Origin: Diacronema lutheri
Lineage: Eukaryota; Haptophyta; Pavlovophyceae; Pavlovales; Pavlovaceae
Length of the DNA: 64,000 nt
Assembly: GCA_019448385.1 (NCBI GenBank)
Contig: JAGTXO010000002.1
Span: forward strand, 1,178,001 to 1,242,000
Direction: 5' to 3'
This document shows positions 29,357-40,400 of the stretch, piece by piece (position 1 is the first letter of the stretch; every line of letters begins with the position of its first letter). The notes under the pieces are model-generated. The model worked only from the letters and a program-made list of their open reading frames with translations, did no database searches and was not told the origin of the DNA. The translations under genes were made by a program, and so were the position numbers.

Positions 29357-29836
29357 TCACACCCCAGAGGCGGCACGCGAGATGACGTAGTTCTTCACGT
29401 AATTCTCCGTCTTCGGATTCCGCTCCTCGAGCATGAGCGTGAATCCAGCCGCCTCGAACGACGGCCCGTGCTTGTCCACGATTTTGCGCCAGCGCGGGCT
29501 GGCCTCTCGGACCGACCAAGCCTTCCACAGGAAGAGCAGGTTAGAGACAAGAGCGATGGAGAGCGCGGTAAACGTCAAAGCGGGGATATGGAGAAGAGTC
29601 CCCGGAATGGAGGCTGTGTATCCAACGAGCGCCACGCATTGCATGATGATCTTGTTCGCGTGCTCGCCGGTGATGGCGTGCACGTCCTTGAGCAGCGCGA
29701 GCCAGAGCGTGACGGGCACGCGGCCCATGAGCTGTGCGGGGAGCGGCGCGTTGCGGCGAAAGCTCACAAAGTGTCCATCCTGCGTCACCTGGACGTGCAC
29801 GGCGTCCTTCACGTGAAGAACGGGCACCTGCTCCAT
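29357..29836 (-). CDS. small membrane protein convergent with the first nucleoside-hydrolase/TIR-like gene
   Basis: 159 residues from the ATG at 29836. A short polar N-terminal domain (VLHVKDAVHVQVTQDGHF) is followed by a basic/Pro segment (RRNAPLPAQLMG), then two or three hydrophobic helices (KIIMQCVALVGYTASIPG, LTFTALSIALVSNLLFLW). The C-terminus is charged (SPRWRKIVDKHG). I do not recognise the family. Its placement and outline match the gene at 42548-43144, which sits in the same place beside the second nucleoside-hydrolase/TIR-like gene. Sequence resemblance between the two is weak, so homology is only suggested. Confidence 0.6.
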   Translation of the reverse strand: MEQVPVLHVKDAVHVQVTQDGHFVSFRRNAPLPAQLMGRVPVTLWLALLKDVHAITGEHANKIIMQCVALVGYTASIPGTLLHIPALTFTALSIALVSNLLFLWKAWSVREASPRWRKIVDKHGPSFEAAGFTLMLEERNPKTENYVKNYVISRAASGV

Positions 29837-29995
29837 TTCCTCCGCGGCTCTTCCTTCCCTTGCGTTTCGTCAAAAGCGTGACGTCCATTTGGCCTTCCAC
29901 TCATCTCAAGGACCATGCACTCATCGGCTCTCGTGAACTACTGCCCTGTCGCGTCCCCCTTCCGACCACGTCCGTGTGCATGGCGACAGCGCCTG

Positions 29996-32335
29996 TCATC
30001 GGCCCGCGTACGGCCCCGCAGCGAGCAGCAGGTTGCGCCGCGTGAACGCCGTGCAGAGCACCGGTGTCGAGCGCGTGAAGTACTCGCCGACGCAACCGGG
30101 CGGCCGGCGGTCGACGCCCTCGGCGGGAAGCGGTGGCGGCGCATTGAAGTCCTGCACGCGCGCCCGCGCAGGCCAAACAGCGCCCGCGCCCAGCGCGCGA
30201 TGAGCTGCGGCGCTTGCGCCGCGGGCGCGCAGCGCGTGACAGCGCCCGCGCGGCAACGGGCGTGCGCGACGCGCGCACCCACAAACGGACGGCCGAGTCG
30301 GCGCCGCCGGACGCGAGCAGCCCGCCGCCTGGCTCGTCGTGCGAGAAGGTGACGGACCAGACGGCACCGGTGTGCCCCTTGTAGGCGCACACCTCCTTGC
30401 CCGAGCCCAGATCCCACAGTCGAACAGTCGCGTCCTCCGAGCCGGACGCGGCGTACCTCCCGTCCGCCGACAGCGCAACCGCCGTCACGGCGCCCGTGTG
30501 CCCGCACAGCAGTCGAACGCAACTGCCAGAGCTCACGTCCCACAACCTGAGCGAACTGTCGGACGAGCCCGTGAGCAGGTAGTTGGAGTTTGGATGGAAG
30601 CGCACGCACTGCGCGGGCGGCGAGCGCGCAGACGCAACGCCGCGCGCGCGCGGCGCGCGGCGCACGCGTCGGTCGGTCCGACGGCGCGCGCGCGCAGCGC
30701 GCGGCGGCGGCGGCGACGCGCTGCGCGCTGCGCGCGCGCGCACGTGCACGCCGGACAGGTGCCCCACGAAGATGCGCAGCGGGCTCAGCTTGTCCGTCGC
30801 CCACAGCCGCGCGGTCGAGTCGTGCGAGGCGGTCGCAAAATAGTAACCGAGCGGCGAGAAGGCAACGTCCCAGACAGGGAAGCCATGACCGCGGTAACAG
30901 ACGAGGCAGCTGCCGCCGGCGAGCTTGGCCGAGTCCGACGTCGACCACAGCCGCGCGCTCCCGTCCTGCGACGCCGAGAGCACGAAGCGGTCGTCGCGCG
31001 AGAAGGAGAGAGCGAAGACGGGTCCGGAATGGCCGACGAGCGTCCGGACCGCCGGCGGCTCGTCGGGTGCGAGCGTGCCGCCGGCGGCGGTGAACTGCTG
31101 CTGCTCGCGCAGCCTGCGCAGGCTCGAGAGCAGGATCGTCGAGTCGGCGTGCCCGCTCGCGAGCGTCGCCACGTCGTTGGAGAAGGCGGCGCAGTTGACA
31201 GAGTCGCGCGCGTTGAGCAACGTCGCGAGGCAACACGATGGCAGCTGCACATCCGAGAGCGGCACGCGGTGGAGCGCGTCGAGCACGAGCTGCTCCTCGA
31301 CGGCGCGCGACCAGGCGGGCAGCGGGATCCGCGAGCGCGCCGCGGCGAGGCCTGCCGCGCCGACAGCAGCGCCGCCGCCGCCGCCAGCGTCGCGGGCGCG
31401 CTTAGCCGGCGCGCGCTTCGCGCGACCGGCGGCGGCGGCGGCGGGTGCGTCGGCGGACGCGGCGCCGCTTTGCTCAGCGCGGATGGCGTCATGCTCAAGC
31501 TGGAGCTCCTCGAGCGGGCCGAGCGTCGCCTGCTGCGCGTTCACCGCCTCCACCCGCCCAAAAATCCGCGCGGCAGTGTGCATGCCTCGGCCGTCGTCCG
31601 GTGCGCCCGCGCCGAACTCGGTACTGTCGAGCGGCGGCGCGCGGCGCGTGATGACGACGGTGAAGTGCTCGCCGTTGAGGAGCTGAAGGAATGGGAGCAG
31701 CTGTTCCGCCTGCACGAATGCGACGAGCAGCTCGAACGAGTAGGCGCTCATCTTGAGCTCGAAGGAGCCCGTCCAGTAGGTGCGCGCGATTTCGGAGTCG
31801 GCGACTTGCTGGGGCGTGCGCACGGCGGCGAGCGCGGTCAGCTCGGGCACGCTGTCGCCAAAGTCGGCTCGGTGCGCCTCCATAAAGTCCGCTGCGTCGT
31901 CGGGCAGCTCGCGGTGCACCAGCTCGAGGTAGCTCCGCACGAAGATTGGGTAGAGCACCGCGGCGAGCTCGCATCGGTACTGCTCTAGCGCGCCGTCGAC
32001 CCAGCTGCGCAGCTTGCGGAAGCAGCGGTCGAGCGAGCATACGGCCTCGGGCGAATGGAAAAGCAAGCCGCTGCCTACGACCGAGCGCACCGAGCGCCGC
32101 AGCTGCTCCGTCAGCGCGGGCAGCGTCGGCACCTGCGCGCCGAGCGCGCGCGCGCGTGCCCCTGCCCCGCGCGTGGGTCGGCGCGGCGCGCGACGGCTCG
32201 ACGTGACGCGCGCTCGTGCGCGGCGCGCACCTGCGCCTCGTCACGCAGCTTGGCGGCGCTCTCGGTAAAGCCGCGCTCCTGCAGGTACGTAAGCACCATG
32301 TGATCCAGCTCGCCGTCCTTCCCGCCCGCGGTCAT
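29996..32335 (-). CDS. TAF5: TFIID subunit TAF5 (WD40)
   Basis: Four exons: 32335-32231, 32132-30750, 30608-30279 and 30151-29996; 657 residues. All three introns end in GCAG and two of the three start GTGCGCGC. Exon 1 is a LisH motif (VLTYLQERGFTESAAKL). Exon 2 holds the TAF5 NTD2 domain (FVRSYLELVHRELPDDA, HFTVVITRRAPPLDSTEF), a linker with a basic KRAPAKRAR stretch, and the first WD40 blades. Exon 3 completes the blades (GSSDSSLRLWD, GSEDATVRLWD). Exon 4 gives EYFTRSTPVLCTAFTRRN and LLLAAGPY, the ending typical of TAF5. It is a scaffold of TFIID and, in some lineages, SAGA. Divergent from the SWIB gene, 55 bp apart. In exon 2 the intron borders were chosen because each join restores a WD40 blade. 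Confidence 0.92.
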
Positions 32336-32390
32336 GTGGCGATGCGCAGACCTCGCAAATCGCAGCCTTCGCTGAGCTGGTCGTGCCTTG
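32336..32390. promoter_or_regulatory. 55-bp divergent spacer between TAF5 and the SWIB gene
   Basis: The start codons of two divergent nuclear-factor genes are only 55 bp apart. Any promoter must be bidirectional or extend into the coding regions. No motif stands out. Confidence 0.45.
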
Positions 32391-33425
32391 ATGGGGTCGG
32401 ACGTGAAGGACGTCAAGCCAACGGGCCTGCGCGAGCCCGCGTCGGCAAAGGAGTGGGCCGAGCTGGAGACGCGGCTGCGCGCGATCCTCGCCGGTGCGGA
32501 CCTCGTCACCGGCGCGCTCACCACCAAAGCCGTGCGCAAGCAGCTCGAGGCCGAATTTGGTGTGTCGCTCGCGTCCGGCGCGGGCAAGGAGTGGATCAAA
32601 AGCAAGATTGAGGCGTATCTCGACGAGCAGGCGCAGGCGGAGGGCGCAGAGGCGGGGTCGGAGGAGGGAGGGCGTGAAAACGATGACGATGAGGAGGCCG
32701 CCGCCGCATCGCGCACGTCGAGGAAGCGGAAGGCGGCGCCCGCGCCAAAGGCCGTGCGGAAGCGACCAGCGCCGCCCCGCGCCGCCAACGACGGCGACGA
32801 CGAACTCGCCGAGGACCCGTCACACCCGCCGCGCTCGGAGGAGATGGCCGCCATCGTCGGCGTCAAGCGCGCCAACCGCTTCCGCCTCGTCAAGCTCCTC
32901 TGGATATACATCCGCGCGCACGAGCTACAGGACCCGACCGACAAGCGCACGATCCGGTGCGACGAGAAGCTGAGCTGCGCATTCGGCGTGCCGCGCGTGA
33001 CAGCCTTCTCCATGGCCAAGTATATAGGGCGGCACATCCATGCGCACGAGGATGTCGAGCACTCGAACGCGCGGCGTGGCGGCAGCGGCGGCGGCAGCGG
33101 CGGCGGCAGCGGCGCCGGCGGCGGCGGCGCCGGCGGCGCCGGCGGCAATGGAGGTGGTGGTGGAGCTTCGCGCTCACGCGCGCCGTCGGGGTACAGGGGT
33201 ACTGCTGAGCTGGCGGCGTTCTGCGGCGAGGAGACGAACAATCGCTTTGCGATCACGAAGAAGGTGTGGGATTACATCAAGAAGCACCAGCTTCAGTCCG
33301 ATCCGGCCGACAAGCGGCGGATCATCAACGATGCGACGCTGCGCAAGCTCTTTGGCGTCGACGAGATGACATCCTTCTCGCTCTCAAAGCTCCTGGCGAA
33401 GCACTTCCCTCCAAAGACAGAGTGA
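32391..33425 (+). CDS. tandem SWIB/MDM2-domain protein with DEK-C-like N-terminus
   Basis: 344 residues; ATG at 32391, preceded by an in-frame TTG that is not used. Residues about 15-85 resemble a DEK-C domain (ILAGADLVTGALTTKAVRK, WIKSKIEAYLDEQ). An acidic stretch and a basic patch (SRKRKAAPAPKAVRKRP), a likely nuclear signal, follow. The first SWIB domain (about 145-225) contains LLWIYIRAHELQDPTDKR and the second (about 270-340) contains VWDYIKKHQLQSDPADKRR. They are joined by a Gly/Ser linker of short tandem repeats. The layout is that of chromatin or transcription factors related to UAF30/TRI1 in yeast. Confidence 0.85.
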   Translation: MGSDVKDVKPTGLREPASAKEWAELETRLRAILAGADLVTGALTTKAVRKQLEAEFGVSLASGAGKEWIKSKIEAYLDEQAQAEGAEAGSEEGGRENDDDEEAAAASRTSRKRKAAPAPKAVRKRPAPPRAANDGDDELAEDPSHPPRSEEMAAIVGVKRANRFRLVKLLWIYIRAHELQDPTDKRTIRCDEKLSCAFGVPRVTAFSMAKYIGRHIHAHEDVEHSNARRGGSGGGSGGGSGAGGGGAGGAGGNGGGGGASRSRAPSGYRGTAELAAFCGEETNNRFAITKKVWDYIKKHQLQSDPADKRRIINDATLRKLFGVDEMTSFSLSKLLAKHFPPKTE

Positions 33426-33499
33426 AACTGCAGACTGGCGAGACTGGTTCAGCAGCTCAGACAGGATTTCCAATTTCCAGAAAATTTCTTATTTCCCCC

Positions 33500-34885
33500 A
33501 TGGGGTGGTCCGCGACGCTCCTCGTCTTCAGTTGCGGCTTCGCGACGCGCGGCGCCCCGTACCGGCGTGCCGTGACCGCCCGCGCGCGCGTCGTCGCGAT
33601 ACCAGCGCTTGCGGGAACGAGCTGTACGGGTGAACGCGTGGTCGTCGTCGGTGCGAGCGGGTACATTGGCCGAGCCGTCGTGCACAACGCCGCACGGCGT
33701 GGCTATGACACGACGGCCGTGGTGCGCGACCTGCGCGCAGCGCGGCTCGCGCAAACGGACGGCGTCCGTGTCGTGCAGGCGGACGTGTGCGACCAATCCA
33801 GCCTGCAGCGGCGCGGTGGTCCTCTGGAGCCGGGCGCCGCCGACGTTGTGATCTGCTGCCTCGCGTCGCGGCGCGGGACAGCGCGCGACGCCGAGGCTGT
33901 CGACTACGCCGCGACGATGAACTGCGTGCGCGCGGCGGTCGCGTGCGGCTGCCGGCACTTTGTGCTGCTCAGCGCGATCTGCGTGCGCTCGGCGGAGCGG
34001 CAGGAGCCGCACGCCCTTCATTTCCAGGCGCGCGCAGCCGTGCGACGCCGAGCGCCGCGCAGCGCGCGGCGCACGTGCGGCATGTTACCCAGCTCACCGC
34101 ACGCGCCTCTCCCTTCAACCCTTGGCCACCACGTTCAACCGCAGGACTGCAAGCTCCGTGTCGAGGAGCAGCTGCGCGCGCTCGCGGCCGCCGGCGTGCT
34201 CTCGCACTCGATCGTGCGCCCGACGGCCTTCTTCAAGTCGGTGTGCAACCAGTTCGAGAGGGTCGCGGAGGGCGGCCGTTTCACCTACTTTGACTTGGGC
34301 GGTGGCCGCTGCATCCGCTCCAACCCGATCTCGGAGCGCGACCTCGCCGCCGCGCTCGTCGACACGATCGCCGAGCCGGCGCGCAGGAACTCGGTCTGGC
34401 AGATTGGCGGGCCGAACCGGCCGCTCTCCAAGATCGAGCAGGGCGCGCTCATGGCCGCCGCGGCCGGGCGACCGCCCCCCGCGACGGTCGGCGTGCCGAT
34501 CGGCGTCCTGCACGCGGTCGTTGGCGCGCTTGAGCTGCTCGCACGGCTCACGCGCGCCGCGCCGGTCGAGGACGCGGCTGAGATCGCGCGCATCCTGCGC
34601 TACTACGCGACGGAGGACATGGTCGCGGTTGGCGAGGGTGAAGTCTACGGCAGCGACTCACTCGTCGATTTTTACCGGACGGTCGCCGCCGAGGGGCGCG
34701 AGTACGATCCGTACGTGGCCATCTTCGACTCTCGCGAGGCGGTCGAGAGTTTTGGCGGTGGTGCGAGCGGGTGCAGCGACGCTGGGAGGGGCAGCCCAAC
34801 GTCCGAGCGCCGCGCGCGCGCGGTGGACGAGCTTGCGCGCGGCGCGGACGTGGCCGCGGCGGCCGCGGGCTCTGCGCAGAACTAA
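33500..34885 (+). CDS. DVR: divinyl chlorophyllide a 8-vinyl reductase, plastid
   Basis: Exons 33500-34039 and 34145-34885 give 426 residues. The N-terminus (MGWSATLLVFSCGFATRG) looks like a signal peptide with a Phe near its cleavage point, then an Arg/Ala-rich transit stretch. The NAD(P) fold begins VVVVGASGYIGRAV (Gly-x-x-Gly-x-x-Gly). HFVLLSAICV, SIVRPTAFFKS, FTYFDLGGGRCIRSNPISERDLA and WQIGGPNRPLS are strong matches to plant and algal DVR, an atypical short-chain reductase that reduces the 8-vinyl group of chlorophyll precursors. The 105-bp intron (GTGCGACG...CCGCAG) keeps frame and removes an Arg/Ser-rich insert absent from the family. The acceptor could be a few codons off. Confidence 0.87.
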   Translation: MGWSATLLVFSCGFATRGAPYRRAVTARARVVAIPALAGTSCTGERVVVVGASGYIGRAVVHNAARRGYDTTAVVRDLRAARLAQTDGVRVVQADVCDQSSLQRRGGPLEPGAADVVICCLASRRGTARDAEAVDYAATMNCVRAAVACGCRHFVLLSAICVRSAERQEPHALHFQARAAVRRRAPRSARRTCGMLPSSPHAPLPSTLGHHVQPQDCKLRVEEQLRALAAAGVLSHSIVRPTAFFKSVCNQFERVAEGGRFTYFDLGGGRCIRSNPISERDLAAALVDTIAEPARRNSVWQIGGPNRPLSKIEQGALMAAAAGRPPPATVGVPIGVLHAVVGALELLARLTRAAPVEDAAEIARILRYYATEDMVAVGEGEVYGSDSLVDFYRTVAAEGREYDPYVAIFDSREAVESFGGGASGCSDAGRGSPTSERRARAVDELARGADVAAAAAGSAQN

Positions 34886-34953
34886 GTTTTGTTTTGAGGA
34901 CTTTTTTGAGTATACACCGATCGCACATTCCGGGGGAAGCCCCTCCCGCGCGG

Positions 34954-37058
34954 CTATGTTGGCCCGCGCTCCTGCGATGCGCCCTCGTCGTCCGTCGTCG
35001 CGCGCGAGCGTGAGGTGAGCCCGTCCGCCGATGCCGCGCGGTATACGCGCGGGCGGTCCGCGCACCCGCCGTTCAAGTTGCGCTCGCGCCACGAGCTGCC
35101 AAGCGCCGAGCTCTCAAGGTCGGTGATCTCGCGGCCGGACTTGTCGGTCAGCGCGACGGTCGCGCTCGCCCTGCGCTTGAGCGGCGCGATGGGTTCGGCG
35201 TAAAGCCCGGCGCCCTGCATCCACGGGTGCTTGCGCAGCGCGGCCATCTTGGTGCGGCCATTGGGCGCGCGCACGAGCATACACGCGAGGATTGCTTTGC
35301 AGTCCTCGGAGAGCGAGAGCTGCGGCGGGATCCGGTACGCGCCCGCGGTGATCTTTGCAAAGAGGTCAGGCAACGTCTGCCCGTCGAAGGGTAGCTCGCC
35401 GCACAGGATTGCGAATGTGATCACGCCGACGGACCAGATGTCCGCCTCCGTCCCGTCGTACTGCGTCGTCGAGCCGTCGAGAAGCTCGGGCGCCGCGTAG
35501 TAGGGCGAGCCGCACAGCGTACTCAGATGCTCGCCGGCGTTCTGCATGTTGGAGAGGCCAAAGTCGGTGATCTTGACGACGCCCTTCTCATTGACTAGAA
35601 TGTTCTCCGGCTTAAGGTCGCGGTGCGCGACACCGAGCGAGTGGCAAAACTGCAAGCCGCACGTGATCTGCGCGCACGTGCGCACATTGGGCGGTCGGGC
35701 GCGCGGAGACGGGCAGGCGGGCGGGCGGGCGGGCGGGCGGGCGGGCGGGCGGGCGGGCGGGCGGGCGGGCGAGCAAGGTAGCGGATAAGCAGCGGCAAGC
35801 GACGGGCGAAGCAGGGCCGGCGAGGCGCGCGACTTGGCCGCGGCTAGAACGCGGCCGAAGCGGACGCACGCAGAGTGAGGCGAGGCGGGGGCTGCCCGCC
35901 TCGCAATCACCGCGCGGGCTCTTGCACAGGACCGAGCGCGGCAGCAGCGCTGCGGCCCTGCCGCCCAGGCGTGCCAGCGCCGCGCTGCCCGCGAAGCGAG
36001 GCGAGGCGATCGCCTCCGCGAGCGCGCGAGGCGCGCGCTTGTCTGGCAGGGGCGTGCCGCATGCGCGCGCCACGCTCGCCTGCGCCCCGCACGGCCGCGC
36101 CGCATCCGCCGCGCGCGCGAGCGCGCGCGCGCCGTGTGCAGCGCGTCGAGTCGCGGCGCGGCACACCTGCGCGACGAGGTCACGCGCCTGCTCCTCCGGC
36201 ATCGCGCCCTGCGAGTTGATAAAGTCAAGCAGGTCGCCGCCCGCAACGTGCTCCATCACGAGGAAGATATCCTCGCTGTCCTCAATCACAGCGTGCAGCT
36301 GGATCACGTTGGGGTGGCGGAGCATCTTGAGAATACGGATCTCCCTACAACGCGCACGCGCCACGGAAGATTGACGCGCCGCGCACGGCGTCCGCGTGAT
36401 GCCACATCCGCGCAAGGCCTCGCATCGGCCCGAGCGCGCGTCCAGGCGTCCGGCCGACAACCGCCGCGCGCGTCGCGCACCTCTGCAGGCGCTCAAACTG
36501 CCGCGCGGCAGAGACGCGGCTCTTTTGGATGCATTTGATCGCAAAAAGCTCGCCCGTCTCCTTGTGCTCGGCGAGCTTCACCTTGCCGAACGCGCCGACG
36601 CCGAGCGTCTGCTTCATCGTGTAGCTATCGATGGTCGGCAGAGGCGGCGGAAGCTTTGCGGCGGGCGGCACGGCCAGGGCGACGAGCTGCGGCGAGACCT
36701 CTAGGACGACGGGCTGCGGAGTCTGCCGCCTGGGCGCCTCGGCCGGCCGCTCGTCGTCGCTCGACGTGCGCGGCGGCCCCTGCGCGGGCGGCCGCGGCCG
36801 CGCATCGTTTGCGGGCGGCGCGTGCGCACTCAGTGCGGCCGAATCCTTCTTCCCGCTGAAGCGACCGGCAAACCACTGCGCCATGGCCGGGCCCTGCGAA
36901 GGGCACTGTGGCTCAGCGCGCTTGCGCGGCGCGGCGCGGCCGAGCGCTGCGGCGGGCCCGAAGGCGCGTGCCCCGCGGAGGGAGGAGGGCGAGCTCAAAG
37001 CCTGGTTGGTCGAGAGGAGGCTTGTGAAGGAAGGGAGGGATAGAACGATGGCCGTCAT
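34954..37058 (-). CDS. CAMK/SNF1-like serine/threonine protein kinase
   Basis: Exons 37058-36481, 36344-36167 and 35667-34954 give 489 residues. The first join creates an Arg codon and continues into EIRILKMLRHPNVIQL; the second gives DLVAQ then ITCGLQFCHSLGV. The kinase core is complete: GVGAFGKVKL loop, FAIKCIQKS (Lys), HRDLKPENIL, ITDFGLSN, CGSPYYAAPELL, ADIWSVGVITFAILCGELPF and a final HPWMQ. This pattern is typical of AMPK/SNF1 and related CAMK kinases. A long N-terminal extension is Pro/Arg-rich. The first 50 residues from 37058 lack acids and look like a leader, so the ATG at 36884 (MAQWFAGRFSGKK) is a serious alternative. The C-terminal tail is about 90 residues with no UBA or KA1 domain seen. 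Confidence 0.85.
35716..35771. repeat. (GGGC)n microsatellite inside a kinase intron
   Basis: About 14 copies of a 4-bp GC repeat lie within the second intron of the kinase gene, near its 3' end. This makes the intron (499 bp) much longer than the others in the window. Confidence 0.85.
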
Positions 37059-37459
37059 CTTTTGTGGGGCTTTTGGGAACAGGTGGCCCTGGGTGACCCT
37101 GACGGGGACCGCACAAGCCACGCGGCGCTCGACTCTCGCGTGTCTCGCGCCCGGCCGTCGGCAACAAGCGATGGCGAGCGCATGCGCTCTGACGGGGTGA
37201 GCGTGCTTCGGAGTTAACCCCGTCAGGGGAGGGGGGAGGGGGACGGGAGTCCCGTGCTGCCGCATGCCGGGAGTTAACAACGGTGCAACCCGGAGGAAAG
37301 CCTGAATTTCGCAAAAGCCTCACTCTTCCGGCCGTCGGCAGAAGATCGTGGACTCTTACCCGTATATATAAAAAGGGTTGACCCCGCTGTCCTGACGTAA
37401 GCGCCGTTAGTATATAAAAAGGGTTTAGGTCGGTCGGCGTTCACCGAGGCCGGGCGCGA
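37059..37459. promoter_or_regulatory. divergent promoter region with duplicated TATA-like box
   Basis: About 400 bp between the kinase and the second nucleoside-hydrolase/TIR-like gene. TATATAAAAAGGGTT occurs at 37365-37379 and again at 37411-37425, the latter 35-50 bp upstream of the ATG at 37460. Both would serve as TATA boxes for that gene. The duplication is the target-site duplication of the 31-bp insertion between them. Elsewhere, two GAGTTAAC motifs (37211 and 37270) are noted without a known role. Confidence 0.5.
37380..37410 (+). mobile_element. 31-bp terminal fragment of a mobile element with 15-bp target duplications
   Basis: The 31 bp between two exact copies of TATATAAAAAGGGTT are identical, in reverse complement, to the left end of the 1.35-kb insertion at 20702. 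With flanks the identity is 35 bp. Both are bordered by target duplications, so this looks like an extremely 5'-truncated copy carrying only the last 31 bp of the element. Confidence 0.75.
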
Positions 37460-40400
37460 ATGCGTCGACTAATGACAGGCGCGCAGCGGCCGGCGCTGAA
37501 TGTGGTGCTTATCGCGGACCCTGGGCCTGACCCGGATGACGTCAAGGCGATCCTTGTCCTGGCCATCCTCCACCGCATGGGCACGCTCTCCATCCGCGGC
37601 ATCGTCGCGAACGGCGGCGCGCAAGCGGCCGCGCGCGCGCGGCTCGCGCGGTGCATCCTCGACGCGCTCGGGCTGCAGGCAGTGCCGGTGGGGGTTGGCT
37701 CTGAGGGCAAAGAGTACGCGCCACAGCCGCACGAATATCGCATCGTCGGCTACGACGACGTGGCCGCCGAGCGGCTGCTCGATGGGAGGGCGCTCATCCT
37801 TGCCGCGCTGCGCGATGCGGCGCCAAAATCGCTCACCATCGTGTGCATCTCGTCGCTGCGCGACCTGGCGGACGTGATAAGCGCAAAGCCCGAGCTCGTG
37901 CAGGCGAAGGTCGCCGAAATCGCGATCCAGGCCGGGCTCGAGCGCAGCGTGGACGGCCGCTCGTGGGGCGCCGACTCTTCCGTGAACAACGGGTTTGATA
38001 TGGACGGCGCAGCGGCCGTGTACGCCTTTTGCTTCGAGCGCGGGCTGCCGATGAGCGTGGTGAGCCGCTTTGCCGTGCCGATGCTCCCGATGCAGCTCGC
38101 CAAGAGCTTTGCCGAGACGACCGACTGTCCGGTCATGTCCTACTTGGCGGGCGCGCAGTCCCTCGGCCTCGAGGGCTTGTGGGCCAAACTCTGCGCCGGC
38201 AAGCTGCCGGCGCGCTGTTCCAAGCAGTGGTACTTTGAAACTTTCTGCGGCGTAGACGCGGCAGAGTTTGCGGCCAAAGGTCACGCGTTGCTCGACGGCG
38301 ACGCCAACATCCGCGAGCACCTCAACGGGTGCGCGAATGCCGGCTGTTGTTGTCTCCTCGCGCCGCGCGCGCGCCACCGCGCTGGCGGCCCTTGCAGGCG
38401 CGTCGCAATTGCCGACGCGTGCTCCTGCGCTCCACTCCCACCCGCCACCCACGCCCATTCTGCCCCCGCGCGCGCCAGTTTCGTCAAGCCGTACGACGTC
38501 GTCGCGCTGATGACGATCTTGCCGCTCACGCGCAACGCCTTCCCGCCGTGCTACGTGCAGCCGGCCGCGGGCGGCGTGCACCGGCTCTACCTGCAGCCCG
38601 AGCACACGATCGCGGTGCAGCACGTACTCAAGCTGCTCCGCGAAACTTATCACGAGGTCGCGCTCGCCACGATGGCCACCGGCTTCGCGCGCGGCGGCGC
38701 GGGCGCGCGCACGGGCGCGCACGGCGGCCCAGCGCGCACGCCCGCCCACCGCGTCGCGACGATCGGCCTCAAGGGAGGACTCACCACCAGCCGCACGAGC
38801 AAGCCGGCGGCGCGCGGCAGCCGCTCGGCGCTTCGGATCAGCCGCGGCTGCTTTGCTAGCGGGCGCACGTCGCGCGTGCACGCCGACAATGGTGCGCCGG
38901 TCCCTGCGGCAGGCGGAAGCGACGAAGATTTTCAAATCGCGCCGCAAGACCTCTCGCCGCGCGACCGCGCGGGCGCCGACGCTTTGGACCGCGGCGGCGG
39001 CGGCGCATTCGCGCACATCGCGCGCAGCACCGCGAGCTCGCCGTCCCTCGGCTCGCGCCTCGCCGTGCTCGCCGGCCGCCTGTCGGGCTCGACGCTGAAC
39101 GCGCGTCGCGAGCAGGGCACGTCGGCCGATGGCTCGCGCGGCTGCGCGGCCCTGCGCACGCCGCAGCGCGGCGAAGGCGGCGGCGTGAGCGGTCGCGGGG
39201 ACGGAGACAGCAGTACTGCCGCCGTCACCGCCGCCGCCGACCTGCGCGACGAGGGCGTGGAGGGCGCGCTGCGGCGCAAGCGCGTGCTTGCGACGCTCAG
39301 GCTTGCGCTCGAGGAGGCGCGCGTGACGCACGTGCGCTTCTCCGTGCCCGTGATGGCGACCGCATCGTGCGTGCTGATCACGGCGTTCCTCGCAAACGCG
39401 CTTGACGCCGAGTTCACCGCGCGCCAGCTGCGCATTCCACCCGCAGCGCTCACCGACCAGCCCGGCGCGCAGGCGGACGCGTTCGCAGCGCGCGCGTGCC
39501 TCTGGGCGTGCCTCGTCGCAATCGCCGCGCCGATCGTCCTGCTCGCAACGCACCCGATGCACCTGGCGCGCACGCGCGCCGTGACGCTCGTGATCCTGGT
39601 TGCGGGCGTGCTCGGCATTGCGCAACACGCCTACCGCCTCGCCGAGGTTGAGGCGCTGGCCAGGGGCGAGCAGCTCGACGTGTGGCGAGTTGCTGACTCG
39701 CGCGCGCAGCGCACGGCCGCGTTCGCCGGCGCGGACGCGACGCCGGCGCAGCTGCACACGCTCAAGGTGGCGCGCGAGATCTACTACGCGTGCGTCATCG
39801 TCGGCCTCGGCGTCACCGTCGCTTGGGCGTGCGTCGTTGGCGCTCGCTCGCGCCAACTGCCATGGCGGCTCGTCGCCGTCTCGTGGCGCGTCGTGGGCGC
39901 GTGCTTCTTCACGCTGGGCATGGCGCGGCTAGGCCGGATCCTCGCATGGGCGGCGCTCGACCTCGCCTCCACCGCCGAGCGCACGGCCTTCCGCCTCGCC
40001 GCCGACTCGATCGCGGCGGTCGTGCAGGCGACGGTTGGCAGCACGATGCTGTGCGTCTCGGCGCAGAGCTGCATGCTCCTGCTCTCGCGCTGCGTGCAGC
40101 AGCGCGCGGGCGCGTTTGCCGCGCTCGCGCCGCTCATTACGAGCACCGAGGGCAAGCAGGCGCCAATGGAGCACGTCGCCGAGGCCGAGGCCTCGCTCCG
40201 CGCGCTCACGCTGACGCCTGCGGCATCCGTGATGATCTCGTCCGACGAGTGGGGCGTCTTCACCGCGCTGCACGCGGCAGCTGCGCGGCTCGGTGACTCG
40301 GAGGCGGTCGCGCTCAAGGGTGGCCGCGGCGCGGGCGGCGGCGGCGCGGGCGGCGGCGGCGCGGGCGGCGGCGGCGCGGCGGCCAATGGTTCGGCGGCCA

